Source: Parietichytrium sp. I65-24A
Lineage: Eukaryota > Sar > Bigyra > Thraustochytrida > Thraustochytriidae
Reading direction: 5' to 3'
NCBI GenBank assembly: GCA_012862575.1
Contig: BLSF01000008.1
Coordinates: 434,001 to 498,000 of the forward strand
Length of the DNA: 64,000 nt
Position 1 is the stretch's first letter. Each line of letters opens with the position of its first letter. The position numbers and the translations under genes were made by a program. Of the stretch, positions 30,301 to 39,735 are shown piece after piece. Under the pieces are notes generated by a model. The model saw nothing but the letters and a program-made list of their open reading frames with translations. It was not told the DNA's origin and made no database searches.

Positions 30301-30865
30301 CCTTCTTCACCTCCCTGTCCGTCGCCACAAAGTCGGTCTTGTGCTCGCTCCCGCTCTCGTCCTCCCTGAACGGCAGCAGCGCCCCGAGACTGCCGCCAGC
30401 AATTCTTCTCGACTCGCCACTTTCCCTGCCTTGCCCACCATTCCCACCATCCCGCCACCCACCAACGCTCATGAATGATCCCCCACTTTCCCCACTTTCC
30501 CCACTTTCCCCACTTTCCGCTTGTTCGCCATTTTCAACATTTTCAACATTTTCAGCATTTTCAACAGTTTCGGCACTTGGACCACTTTTCCCGTCGCTCG
30601 CTCCGGCGCGTTTCGCGTCTGCGGCGTCTGCTGCGTCTGCGTCGCGGTTGGTGCGGTTGCCCTGATAGACCACAATTTCGTTGAGGTTGGCGTTGGGGTG
30701 GAGCCTGCTAAAGTCGCGCAGGACGTGCGAGCTGAACAGTATCTCCGATTTGACAGCCTCCCACAGCCTGTCGGGTTCTTGCGCGGGGTCTGCACTCGGT
30801 TCTCCGGCCGGTTCTGCCAGGGACGGCATGGCCGCCCGCGCCACCTGCTGCGCGCGCATCGACAT
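27308..30865 (-). CDS. EDRF1: EDRF1 homologue (erythroid differentiation-related factor 1 family)
   Basis: 1185 residues from the ATG at 30865. The region at ~310-440 carries the conserved EDRF1 N-terminal core: 'RWKVGDYNMVLGSNLLIFKD', 'VSLKLREVKDNLTAKLCLDAWLDNY', 'FHREGIVQGYQLV', and a segment ending 'THYIL'-like before 'CLFQV'. The remaining two-thirds is a helical, TPR-like solenoid ('LEKAGRFKVAIQCALRSARV', 'VGIGDFYVRGGRVTQAMRH'). EDRF1 is conserved in animals, plants and protists; its best-known link is to GATA1 and haem-iron regulation in human cells, and its basic cellular role is unclear. Residues ~85-130 are a low-complexity Glu/Asn/Ser tract encoded by 9-bp repeats. The 3' end is convergent with the CAP-Gly gene, 200 bp apart. 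The acidic, Asp/Glu-rich N-terminal third is probably disordered. Confidence 0.85.
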   Translation of the reverse strand: MSMRAQQVARAAMPSLAEPAGEPSADPAQEPDRLWEAVKSEILFSSHVLRDFSRLHPNANLNEIVVYQGNRTNRDADAADAADAKRAGASDGKSGPSAETVENAENVENVENGEQAESGESGESGESGGSFMSVGGWRDGGNGGQGRESGESRRIAGGSLGALLPFREDESGSEHKTDFVATDREVKKVFEISLFPEAAECDILVQRVGDSLVLDSADLPELECEEEAEEGNTRANPAGEKATPLVSKFLFYSVKEAHTVKRDKEDDEDEGQGVVGRKRAMPGRFRKHGSVTVVKDKSVPLNLLEEVESHTSQANEVEFRRVVRWKVGDYNMVLGSNLLIFKDEHDQRVSLKLREVKDNLTAKLCLDAWLDNYINGAESTAVCFHREGIVQGYQLVPTNDWIVFDKPSDSSASWFRPKAVSDGACNIFRFLKRHCTQDGGTYILRKKANSSDICLFQVTESGGLEQCPVNKSGSDAASDDLSNYPSKSSRESDASLAGPVATLYYRLSQRLLEEDENSEQGKFLLQRAVRLLEEICSPKVSWLTPLQRSIALRFLGTSVLCQEALAHCFIRESQKLIQANELKHGFSLITPKPLAKEIVWHLQSGTALLSGALEAVLRLRSAGRQRLREEGMSGSDYQIGGRDRSEDLSLDLNSESCEVAERRLRKTLFLCYIKTGLHSLELEKAGRFKVAIQCALRSARVLDQNGSERNADLTCYLVACTLTQWFFCSCKDNDATTKQDEDDSWGRAWHELQCETENPKWLHQGERAFVREIEASNGLPNSEEEVLQLLMSYLLRCLGSMRVSSSRRALLSRDFVLKFLYDTYVGIGDFYVRGGRVTQAMRHVSRGEQLFKTLGSELYALQSKMQFAAFRMQLQCGVDVQDLEESSPLTLVAVLTDSNSLAVKMGVGTANRDSNCSLDPAAYEEPLACALSLLPQLKQLRDTADKSQMEVADEICSACATIILRHSIVASVRFDAQQASKHLFGLLGALRDSDAILHSRTQFALFLITSAKLSSTSTNKDARLTERLLKSSAQYLFTALSAASKVEDSSMAIDSLVMRVEAARLFLQVWESFGQPKPSMQSGNWNSSVIKSLPVEAVLILTEAGERPDESVILDANSSDEDVLHLSMIRKILSKAMLVLCRAFTEKSSVKAAYKSCLELGLGDKVPSQVLREVRLVCCDSVSGR
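30476..30570. repeat. Two 9-bp coding tandem arrays inside the EDRF1-like gene
   Basis: About four units of CCCCACTTT (30480-30516) and about four of TTTTCAACA (30531-30567), read on the minus strand as Gly-Glu-Ser and Val/Ala-Glu-Asn tripeptide repeats. Units are in multiples of three, so length changes would keep frame. Confidence 0.8.
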
Positions 30866-33397
30866 TTTTCACCAGCGCTCCCCCGGTCTTGCGGCTCGGT
30901 TCTCCGGGGCTGCCTCGGTTCTCTGGTTCTCTGGTTCTCCGACGTTCTCCCGCGCTGTGAGGCGGCAGCTGGCGAGAGCCCGGGCTAATGCGTTCCGCTG
31001 AATCTGTGCCGCGACGGCGAAGGTGCGCAGAACCGTGCGCGCAAAAGTTGCTATTGAGATAAGCTGTACAACCTGAGTGGTCTAGAAGGACGTGTCTCGA
31101 AAGGGTTCCTCGAATTGGGTTCCGGGAACGCATACGACGTGAAGGTACGTGAAGCTTCGTGAATGACGTCGGTACTCTTACTGTTTTGTTTGATTGGGGT
31201 TATGTAATAGCGGCTGTAATAGTGTTGTGTTGAACGCGTTGCATGCGCAAATAAATTCCCTTTCGAAATAATTCAAAAATTCAAATTGCGTTTGCTTCAA
31301 ACTAACTAAGCTTATGTTCGTGTAGAAGGCTCATTCTTTTGTTCCCTCTCCATAGAGAGAGCAAGGAGCCCATGAGTGTCCATTCGCGGAGTACGACGCA
31401 AGAGTTGGAGAGCAATGGGCCACACAGTTTCCAACGTCAAAAAGTTGGCGCTATCTGTTCTGTCATCAGTTTCGGAGGTGCTATTTTCGCATCACTTGAA
31501 CCCTAAGACTCGGAGGAATGAATCGGTCGCCAGGATTCGTCCAGGAGATCTACATTATTGCCTATGAAACGCTTACCTAAATTGCATGCCAAACACGAAC
31601 TGGCACCTTGAGGACCTTGAGGGGCAGAACTGGGGTTGAATTTGTGCTCCCCATGTAGTCATTTCTACGTACACTCTTACCCTTTGCACTCCAAAAGTTT
31701 GGTTTGGGAGTCCAACATTCATTCCACAACCGATGATGCTAGAGTAGTATCTATCACCAGCTATAGTACCAGCACCTGGCACACAGGTGGATGGATTAGC
31801 ATCCCGTTTTCGTCTGGAGCTGAAGGAGCTATTACTTCGGAAGAGAAGTTTTTAAGAGTTTGGAAATGTTTGGAAGTGAGAATTTAGGGCTTGGATCAAA
31901 TGTCACAGTCTGCGAATGATTCAAGAACAGCAACTTCCCATCGTTGACAGCGGTTGGAAGCTAAGTTACGCATGTGGTCATGTGTGATCAAGATCCCTCC
32001 GTAAGGTGGCAACGTCCGTGCGTTTGCCAAAAGTAGAATTTTGCAATTTCGGCGCACCAGAGAAATTTGAGCTTCGGATGAGGTTGCACGGAGTGGGGGA
32101 CAGTGTCACGGCGCTAAATAGATTATTATCAAGTTTGCGCCGGTCGACAAAGCTTGCTTGCTAAGGGAGTAACACAACACTTGCCTCTCTGTGTCTCTCT
32201 CTGTTGAGGAAAGTTGCTATGTTGTTCAGCCTACTAGAGCAGAGAAATTTCACGTCACCATCAAACTTCAAAACACATCAAAACACCCTTGTTCGAACCC
32301 TCTCAATGAGAGACATTCAATAGTACTATTACTCCTCACGTAGCAGTCGGCGCAAGTTCCCACAGCCTCTGTCAGCAAATGTCAACACAAGCCGCTCTCT
32401 CTCCCCTCTCAGCAGGTCAATCATTCAATTTTTGCGTTTGAGCATATGTCATCTATGTCAGACTCAGAATTGCCCAAATTAGATCAAACCATAATAAAAA
32501 TCCAATGTGAAAACTGTTCTGCTCAAAATCAAATTTATAACTAACTTGTATGATACGAGTCTCATACTAGTTTTTCGTGTCTATGTCAACGTTCTATGTG
32601 GGTATCAATTAACGACTTTCAAATGCTTGCTCGCATAGGACGGGACTTCTCCACTAAACCGGTGCAACACTTCACACGCCCCTTACAAATCTCCACAAGG
32701 CTGTTGTACTCTATGCCTTTCCCGCATCGCTTAAGATTCTCCTCCCAACCTTGTAGACTGCAATTCGCTGTCAGTCGCTTTTGTCGCTCTCTCCCTTTCC
32801 CAAAAGAGGGGTGGCCAGCCCCGCAAACCACAATGCAATCCATCCTCAAATTGCAGAGGCGCGGCCTATCCAGTGGCTTCAAAGCAGATTCTTTTTCTTT
32901 CTCGCAAATCCCAGTTTACTCAAGTTAACTCATTCATTCACAGGCACAAGCACACAACAATTTCAACAAACTGTAGACCAACAAGAAACCATTCTCATTT
33001 TCAAGTGCACAATTGCCCTAGCGCTTTCCGTGGCTGAGCCTTATCATCCTCAGATGCACGATAACAATTTCCTCTCCCAGCACTATTGTATAATGCAGTA
33101 AGTCAGCCAAATCTCCCTCTCACCGCACTGTCAACAACTTGCCTGCCACATCTCCCTCTCTCTCTGTCCCTCACAGTCTCACAGTAGGACCAACACAAAG
33201 GAGGAGTCAGTCAGTCACTAGCCGCAGGCGCACATGTCTTCCAAACAAGTTTGCCACCCACTGTGAGCAAACGGGACGGTACTAGCCAGAGGCAGAGGCA
33301 GAGCAGAGCCGAAATCACCTCCAGCCAACACCAGAGCTGAAACCTGAAACGAGCGGGCTTGCAAAGTGTCTAGGGCGCGAGCGTGACTTCCGAGGAG
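30866..33397. other. Intergenic region between divergent EDRF1-like and sulfotransferase genes
   Basis: 2.5 kb. Apart from a probable leader intron at 33098-33176, I find no gene. Frames of 60-110 codons occur but none looks like a protein family. The central part (about 31150-32600) is more A/T-rich than the genes. Confidence 0.4.
33098..33176 (+). other. Probable 5'-untranslated intron (79 nt) of the sulfotransferase gene
   Basis: Strong donor GTAAGT at 33098 and a C/T-rich tract ending in TCCCTCACAG at 33176. The length matches the 78-nt intron at 12987. Splicing does not join an ATG in frame with the sulfotransferase start at 33398, so it would be a leader intron. Confidence 0.45.
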
Positions 33398-34483
33398 ATG
33401 ATGTTGTCGGTGCAAGGGCGCGGTGCGGGGTGCGAACTCCTGTCAAAGAGCGCAGGCGGCAGGCGGGAGACACCGGCGTCGAGTGAGAGCGAAGAGGATG
33501 CGCCGCAAAACGTGCCCGAGTGCCTGCCGCTGGAGCACATTCCGATCGCGTGGGAAGAGGGGTCTACAATCAGTCCGGAAAGCATGCAATGGGCAGTGGA
33601 CAATTTCAAGACAAGGCCCTCGGACGTGATTTGCGCAACGACGCCCAAGTCCGGGACGACGGTGCTGACCTGGATTTGCCAGATGCTCAGAAGTAACTGC
33701 GACACGGATTTCGACGACATGTACCAGATCATGCCATGGATTTTACCGGGTAAGGACATTGGAGTCAATCCGAACACGGACGGTAACCCATACCACCCTC
33801 GCGTGTTCAAGTCCCATCTCCGGCTGGCCTCCGTCTTCAGGGGGTGCAAGTACCTCGTGGCCATCCGTGACCCGCTCAAGACGTGCTTGTCGTTTTACCA
33901 TTTCTTAAAAGCCAAAGAGTTTCCGGGAATGGATAACACAAGCATAGATGAGTTCATCAAATCGCATCCAATGGTCACTGGGAAGGATGCAGGATTAGTG
34001 CGCGCAAGCTTGTGGGAGTTTTACAAAGAGTACTTTGACTGCAGAGACTGCTCGAGTGTGCTTGTCATCGTTTATGAGGACATTGTGAAGAACCCAACCT
34101 CTGTTGTCAAGCTAATCGCAGATTTTATGGACATCAATGCGTCAGAGGAGCTTATAGACCGCGTAGTAAAGTGCAGCACGAAGGAGTTTATGGTGGGCCA
34201 CGAGTCGAAAATGGACCACAGCTGGGTGTACCCAAGGGCGCTCAAGTTTGGCACTGCGCCCTTTAACGCGGCAATGTGGCGTCCAGCCTCCAGGGTGGTT
34301 TTGGAGAGTAAGACCTCGAACATTAGCCAAGAGACAAAAGACCTCTTGGCGCGGCGCTGGGAGTCAATGGTAGGGGGTCCGACGGGCTTTGAATCATACG
34401 AAGACTTCGCCAACGCTTTCCGCGAAATAAATGCCAGGAAACTCGAGGCTATTGAAGAAAAAGCGCGAAAGCCTGTGAAGTAA
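33398..34483 (+). CDS. Cytosolic-type sulfotransferase (SULT family)
   Basis: 361 residues from the ATG at 33398. The PAPS 5'-phosphosulfate loop 'TPKSGTTVLTW' spans ~82-92 with Lys84. The catalytic His is H140 in 'RVFKSHLRL'. 'YLVAIRDPLKTCLSFYHF' is the 3'-phosphate-binding strand and helix with Arg and Ser in the expected places. The C-terminal signature 'RKG..G.W' is missing; instead the sequence reads 'PASRVVLESKT', so the usual PAPS-binding RKG loop is altered. SULTs transfer sulfate from PAPS to hydroxyls or amines of small molecules such as sterols and phenols; the acceptor here is not deducible. No signal peptide or membrane helix, so it is probably soluble in the cytosol. The first ~55 residues are a Ser/Glu-rich extension. 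Confidence 0.88.
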   Translation: MMLSVQGRGAGCELLSKSAGGRRETPASSESEEDAPQNVPECLPLEHIPIAWEEGSTISPESMQWAVDNFKTRPSDVICATTPKSGTTVLTWICQMLRSNCDTDFDDMYQIMPWILPGKDIGVNPNTDGNPYHPRVFKSHLRLASVFRGCKYLVAIRDPLKTCLSFYHFLKAKEFPGMDNTSIDEFIKSHPMVTGKDAGLVRASLWEFYKEYFDCRDCSSVLVIVYEDIVKNPTSVVKLIADFMDINASEELIDRVVKCSTKEFMVGHESKMDHSWVYPRALKFGTAPFNAAMWRPASRVVLESKTSNISQETKDLLARRWESMVGGPTGFESYEDFANAFREINARKLEAIEEKARKPVK

Positions 34484-34835
34484 TACTCCTGTGACCTCGA
34501 CACTGTATCATAAAAGTTCAAGCCTCATGACATGTGCATAGTTTTTTCATTAAAAAATTGAAGAAGAATTGTGTTTTCCCATTTGACAAGACCGGCCTTT
34601 GTTACAGTACTTGAGAGCGCCTGCCTCGCGAGGCATCTCAACAGTTGCTCGAGAAGAATTTGGCAAGCCCTTCGTTCGATGGCTACAAGAAGTATTGGTT
34701 TACCCATGACAGCTACCGACTGGCACTACTGCGGTGGTAGCTAGAGGACAATGGAATTGCCACCACCACAATGTGCGTCTCCAAGAGCCGGCACTGCGCT
34801 GCGTCTCAAGCTCTGAGAGAAGCCCTGTGAGAAGC
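34484..34835. other. Intergenic/leader region before the TyrRS gene
   Basis: 352 bp. It contains an upstream ORF (34751-34816, ATG to TGA, 21 codons) that ends 20 bp before the TyrRS ATG and could reduce its translation. A frame-matched extension from 34734 lacks any ATG. Confidence 0.45.
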
Positions 34836-36125
34836 ATGGCGGCAATGCGGCTCATAGAGTCACTTCAGGCGCGGCGGCTTTTTGCCGCCGCCACGAGCGA
34901 CGCATTAAAGTTATCGATAGGCGCTGGAGCTTACCTTGGCATAGACCCTACCGCAGACGGGCTCCACGTGGGGAATCTCGCCGGGGTGCTCGCGCTACAA
35001 AAATTGCAGGCGCAGGGTTGCAGGCCAATTGCGCTGGTGGGAGGGGCCACCGGGCTGATTGGGGATCCGAGCGGCCGCAGCTCGGAACGCGACTTGCAAA
35101 GTGTGGAAAAAGTGGCAGGAAACCTGGATGGCCTTCGGCGGGACCTGGGTAAGCTGTTGGATTTTGATCAAGGCTCTGCCGCGGCCACGATGGTGAACAA
35201 TGCAGACTGGTTCGGCCAAATGACGTCGCTAGAGTTTCTGCGCAATGTCGGAAAGCACTTCAGGGTAGGGACTATGCTTTCCAGAGAAAGCGTCAAGTCA
35301 AGGATGGATAGCGATGAAGGGTCTGGAGGCATAAGCTTTACAGAGTTTAGTTATCAGCTCCTGCAAGCGTACGATTTCTTGCATTTGTACAGAACCATGA
35401 ACTGCAAGATTCAGCTCGGCGGTTCCGACCAGTGGGGAAACATCGTTTCCGGGATAGACCTAATCCGCAGAGTGGAGCAAAAATCAGACGCTTGTGGTAT
35501 CACGATTCCACTTTTGACAACTAGCTCAGGGCAAAAGTTCGGGAAAAGCGCTGGGAACGCTGTTTGGCTCAGCCCAGACAAAACTTCAGACTATGCCTTT
35601 TATCAGTTTTTTGTGCGCACGGAAGATGCGTCCCTGGAAGACCTCCTCTTCAAAATGACCGACGTACCTGCGGAAGAGATACTGGCACTAATGGCTGACC
35701 ACAACAAGAGCCCACACTTACGAAAGGGACAAAGGCGCTTGGCGGAGGAGCTCATGCTTAAAGTGAGGGGTCCAGAGCGCCTCAAAACTGCACAGCTTGC
35801 GTCGGAGGTACTGTTCGGATCAGATCTCGAAGGGCTCGCCGCGGAAGATCTCTTAGCCATCGCCAAGTCAGGCGACGTCCCACTTTGTCAACTCCCTTAC
35901 GATCAGGTGAATGGCCAGCTGATCGTCAACGTGGCTCACTCCGCAGGGCTCACAAAGTCAAAGGGCGAAGCAAGGCGGCTCGCAGATGGAAACGGTCTGT
36001 ATGTGAATAATCGCAGGGTTGGCTCGTCGGAAGGGAAGGTGGATATCGCCATTGATGCGATCGAGGGCACCGTACTTTTGCTCCGGTCTGGCAAGAAGAA
36101 CTACGTCCTCGTGCACATAATTTGA
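34836..36125 (+). CDS. YARS2: Tyrosyl-tRNA synthetase, bacterial/organellar type
   Basis: 429 residues. The class I HIGH motif reads H44-V-G-N in 'DPTADGLHVGNLAG' and the KMSKS motif reads K234-F-G-K-S in 'SSGQKFGKSAGNAVWL', both the forms used by bacterial-type TyrRS. 'QLGGSDQWGNI' is the tyrosine- and ATP-binding segment. The C-terminal ~80 residues form an S4-like RNA-binding domain ('LTKSKGEARRLADGNGLYVNNRRV'). The cytosolic eukaryotic TyrRS is of a different type, so this is the mitochondrial (or plastid-derived) enzyme, encoded in the nucleus. The predicted N terminus is short, with only ~20 residues before the conserved core and no obvious presequence. About 34 codons upstream in the same frame are basic but have no ATG, so an upstream non-ATG start or exon is possible. 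Confidence 0.92.
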   Translation: MAAMRLIESLQARRLFAAATSDALKLSIGAGAYLGIDPTADGLHVGNLAGVLALQKLQAQGCRPIALVGGATGLIGDPSGRSSERDLQSVEKVAGNLDGLRRDLGKLLDFDQGSAAATMVNNADWFGQMTSLEFLRNVGKHFRVGTMLSRESVKSRMDSDEGSGGISFTEFSYQLLQAYDFLHLYRTMNCKIQLGGSDQWGNIVSGIDLIRRVEQKSDACGITIPLLTTSSGQKFGKSAGNAVWLSPDKTSDYAFYQFFVRTEDASLEDLLFKMTDVPAEEILALMADHNKSPHLRKGQRRLAEELMLKVRGPERLKTAQLASEVLFGSDLEGLAAEDLLAIAKSGDVPLCQLPYDQVNGQLIVNVAHSAGLTKSKGEARRLADGNGLYVNNRRVGSSEGKVDIAIDAIEGTVLLLRSGKKNYVLVHII

Positions 36126-36291
36126 GAGGCGGCCGGGCTCCTCCTGGCACTTGATGTTTGCGAGCCGAGGAAATTAAAAGGGGGACCAAGCTCAATCCTC
36201 GGAATCTAGCTACCTCTAGAGGAGAGCTCTTGCCCTTAAGAGTGAGTCATCACTGCTGAGAGAAAAAAATGAACGAGATAGAAAATAAATG

Positions 36292-37020
36292 TTACTCAAA
36301 AGGTTTGGGTGCTGTTAATGTTGATCGAACATCCGCGAAGGAAGCTTTTGACTTGAAATTCATGTGTTGGTCTCTTCTGAACCCGCATGTGCAATAGCCA
36401 TAGCCTTCTTTGTTCTGCAGGTCAAGCTGGAAGTGCTGGCATGGCTTGGATGGGTCGCCACGCTCGACCTTTTTCTGTCTCTCGAGCTCCGCCTGCTTTT
36501 TGGCAGTCATCTCGGTCCGCAGTTTGGCGAGATTGTCATGCTCAACTTTCCCAAACCCGCACACGCAAAGCCCGTACTGCTCTCCCTCCAAATTAATCCT
36601 AAAATTACCGCACGCTTCCCCGGTTGCTTTGCTTAGCACAACCTTGCCCTTCGTCAGCGAGAAGCGCTGACTAACTCTCCTCGCAATGCCCGTCACCAAT
36701 TTTGAAAGCCTCTTCGACGACCGCTCCTCCGCCTGTTCGTGCTCCTTCTTGGAGAAACCGCACACGCACTCACCGCTGCCGTTCTTGTCTAGCTTCCACG
36801 TAAAGTTATGACACGCCCGCCTCAGCTCCTCTGCCTGCACCTCCTCCTCATGCTCGCCTTCGGCCGTCCTGCTCTCCTCTTCGAGCGCCTCGTTCAACGC
36901 CTCTTGCGCGGCCAAGTGCTCCGCCAGGGAGAATCCGCACGCTCTGCATATCCCAAACGCCTTTTCATTCGCTTCGAACGACCCGCACAGCTTACGCTCG
37001 CGCCTGCCTAGGCTTGCCAT
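36292..37020 (-). CDS. Protein with four copies of an unnamed C-C-C-G-F-H motif (putative zinc-binding repeats)
   Basis: 242 residues from the ATG at 37020. Four units share C-x2-F-x(9-12)-G-x-C-x(1-2)-C-G-F-x4-H: C12..C25..C28..H35, C70..C85..C87..H94, C137..C152..C154..H161 and C194..C210..C212..H219. Spacings are C-x12-C-x2-C-x6-H once, C-x14-C-x-C-x6-H twice, and C-x15-C-x-C-x6-H once. The C3H ligand set, aromatic at +3 from the first Cys, and invariant CGF strongly suggest a tetrahedral metal site per unit. I do not recognise it as a named domain. Linkers are Glu/Lys-rich coiled or disordered. It lacks signal peptide and membrane helices. It lies convergent to TyrRS, 166 bp apart. Function unknown; adaptor or phospholipid/protein binding are guesses. 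Confidence 0.72.
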   Translation of the reverse strand: MASLGRRERKLCGSFEANEKAFGICRACGFSLAEHLAAQEALNEALEEESRTAEGEHEEEVQAEELRRACHNFTWKLDKNGSGECVCGFSKKEHEQAEERSSKRLSKLVTGIARRVSQRFSLTKGKVVLSKATGEACGNFRINLEGEQYGLCVCGFGKVEHDNLAKLRTEMTAKKQAELERQKKVERGDPSKPCQHFQLDLQNKEGYGYCTCGFRRDQHMNFKSKASFADVRSTLTAPKPFE

Positions 37021-38184
37021 CTCCCCGCCCTTGCCCCTTGCGCAAGCAGTGTGCTCTATGCTATGCTATGCCTCGCCCAAACTTCCCTCGGCTGGGATCT
37101 CTTGCGGGTGTCCGCGCGCACCCCCGAGCGATGGATTCCCTGCCTCTGTCTTACGCCAGAGAGTAACGGACGCGAGTACTGTACTCGAGTACTGACTGTG
37201 AGTGTACGTACGTACTAGAGTACCGCCCCTACTGCCGTGGACGTGCAAAAGTGCACTTGCAGAACACGGCCTAGTGATTTGTATAGCTGGGTCTATAGGA
37301 TAGACTAGTTGGTGAAGTATATCACGTCTTCAAGTCATTGAGCTCATTGAGCAGTGCTACTGGGATTGATAAGTGGACGCTAGACGGTCTGTGAATTTCA
37401 CTTGGGTAAAACGGCCGTAGTATTACTCAGTGTTTCTTCTAGACGTGCACACCCTCGCTCTTTTTATTTTACTAGGCCCCGCTAATGTTATCAATAGGCT
37501 GGCGAGGGGTATGGCGACATAGTCACTGCTAGGGACTGTCAGGTCGAATTGTCTCTGTTTTATCCCCCCTTTACCAGGGGTTTTCGTTATGTGATGATTG
37601 GGAGATTATTTATGAGTAAAGATATGAACCGATGGCTAATTAGCACGAGATAGTAAAGAATTCCATAATCATTGGGATATAAGACTAACTAGACGCCNCT
37701 AACTTTTTGGAAAACGAATGATAGCATTAGACTTACTTCGCGCAATGGGAATTGAGATGGAAGGGCGAGTGGGGGATTTGAGAAGCAAAAGATGAGTCAT
37801 ATGATACACTGGTGGAGTCTCTGTCGCGGGCAGGTAGGTGGGTTGGTTGGTAGGTTGCTCAGGTAGGTATTTCATGGTGTTTTCTGGGAGGTCGTTAGTT
37901 TTTCCGACTACGGACCTGCTACGACGATTGTGCAGGCCACTACGACGAGTGTATAGGATTGTGTGTGGTGGACTACGATACCCCTAATCGTGTCTAAAGC
38001 TCTGTATTATTGACTACGATGCTCCAATCGTGTCTAGAGCTCTCTGCATGTCTGTCTATGCGATGGGTTACACAAGCACATTGGAGTGCCCTACAAGCTA
38101 CTGTAAGCCTTGAGGTAGGATCCTATTAAAGTTTCACTGGAGATTCTGTTACTCCAGTATAGAACGGTATTTGTTCTTTGCTGT

Positions 38185-38256
38185 TCGCTGCTTCGTGCGC
38201 GATTCGAACCATGGGGGGCCTCGCTGCTTCGTGCGCGATTCGAACCATGGGGGGCC
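38185..38256. repeat. Perfect 36-bp tandem duplication
   Basis: Copies at 38185-38220 and 38221-38256 are identical. The unit includes GATTCGAACC, which resembles the complement of a tRNA T-arm, but no tRNA fold is possible. Confidence 0.9.
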
Positions 38257-38274
38257 TGATTTGCTTCTTAGATA

Positions 38275-38495
38275 CTCGAGCTGATAGTGCTGATAGCCGT
38301 GCGTGGGCTGAATGAAGGAATGAATACGGGGCCTCGCTTGCCTCCGTGTGTAGGGAAGATTGTATTAGCTTCCGTAATGAAAGATGTTGCTCGAGCTGAT
38401 AGTGCTGATAGCCGTGCGTTGGCTGAATGAATACGGGGCCTCGCTTGCCCCCGTGTGTAGGGAAGATCGTATTAGCTTCCGTATGAAAGAAATGA
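38275..38495. repeat. Imperfect tandem duplication, about 115-bp period
   Basis: Copy 1 starts at 38275 and copy 2 at 38390, both beginning CTCGAGCTGATAGTGCTGAT. They share the internal block 'ATACGGGGCCTCGCTTGCC' and differ by one 8-bp indel and a few substitutions. Confidence 0.85.
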
Positions 38496-39735
38496 AGTAG
38501 GTAGCATGTATGTGGCTCTAAGAAGTAAAAGATGGTATCCAGTCTTTACCATCTGGATCACCAGTGCATCGTATGCTCAACTATCTGGTACAGCACGTTG
38601 TATATATATATGTAAGTCTTGAATCTCCTTGACAGTTTCCTTTCGCGGTCGTGTTTTCGAGTTACGTTGCCTGAAGTAACACAGTAACGCAGTCAGTTAC
38701 ATTTAGTGCACGACTCAGAATCCAAACGATCGAAGTTCCGCACCGCCACTTTAATGTGTAATAACTTTGTGATTTCTCCATACCAGCTTTTCTCGAGCTT
38801 TGTTTCTCTCGCAGCTCGACACAGCTCTCTTCAACGAGACCATTCACAGCTCACTCGGACTCCACAAGCAAATCCATCTCGCGCGAAAAGATATTCTGGT
38901 GGCACTTGTGCCGATGCACAATTTCCAGTGGCAAAGAGTGGATGGGCAGGCAGACTGGCAGGCAACGCGGCAATAGATTTGTGTGCACTGCAGGTGGCAA
39001 ATAGCAACAGGCTACACTTTCACCGTGTACGAGCATCTTAGAAGTCTGGCTACAACTCTCCGCGCCACACACGTGCACGACCTCCTTCCCTCCCTTGTGC
39101 AGCTGTCGAGGGAAGAGACTGTGCATACTGTGCATACTGTGCATGTGACAGACAATTGCGCTTCGCAGAGTGCGAAATTTTGAGACGTCGAAAAGTGATG
39201 GCGCGAAGAAGAGGAATTTGCAGCTCGAGCGCCGCAATGCAGCTTTGCATTTTTGAAGAGAAGAGGTCCAGTTGCGGCGCCGCGGCCGCGTAAAAGAGGA
39301 TAGGGGATATTAGTGAGCATGCATTTCGTGCACACGTGGCCACGATGCGACGAAAAAAGAAGAGAGAGCGAAAGTGGATTGGTGTTCAATGAAAACTTCA
39401 TTCAGTAAACTAATATTTATGGCTCTGCGCCAAAACAATGCCACCTTGCTGTCTTAGTGCACACAGGTTCGTCGTGTAGGTCACGATCAAGTAAGAGCTC
39501 GCGCCACACATTGTGTTCAAGCAAACTATGTCTAGCAGCATGTATGGGTTGAGTCAGGTCAGTCTGCCAAGTTAAGTGACTACAGATGCTGGGCTACCAT
39601 TGCTTTTCACAGAGTTTGCGCGGTCCACTGGAGCAGCAGCCGAGCGGAAGGCAGACCGGAAACTCGGAAGCACTTGACGAATCTGTACATCGAGCAAGGA
39701 TAAAGGTGTGTTTAGAGGCAAACACTGGTGGCCAA

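Larger units (their letters stand above)
37021..39735. other. Repeat-rich intergenic region, 2.7 kb, with one unresolved base
   Basis: No frame longer than about 60 codons exists from ~37250 to ~38660, unusual for this window. It contains an N at 37698, two local duplications (38185-38256 and 38275-38495), a degenerate repeat of 'GACTACGAT..AATCGTGTCTA' (about 37972-38046), and a GGTAGGTTGGTT-type stretch (about 37832-37868). The 39.0-39.7 kb part holds a 10-bp CTGTGCATAC array (39119-39146) and the promoter of the choice-of-anchor-L/VWA gene. Confidence 0.5.

Noticed and set aside
38185-38256. tRNA-like GATTCGAACC sequence, twice
   Set aside because: The flanking bases cannot form a 5-bp T-stem or an acceptor stem, and no D or anticodon arm is present. 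It is just part of the 36-bp duplication.
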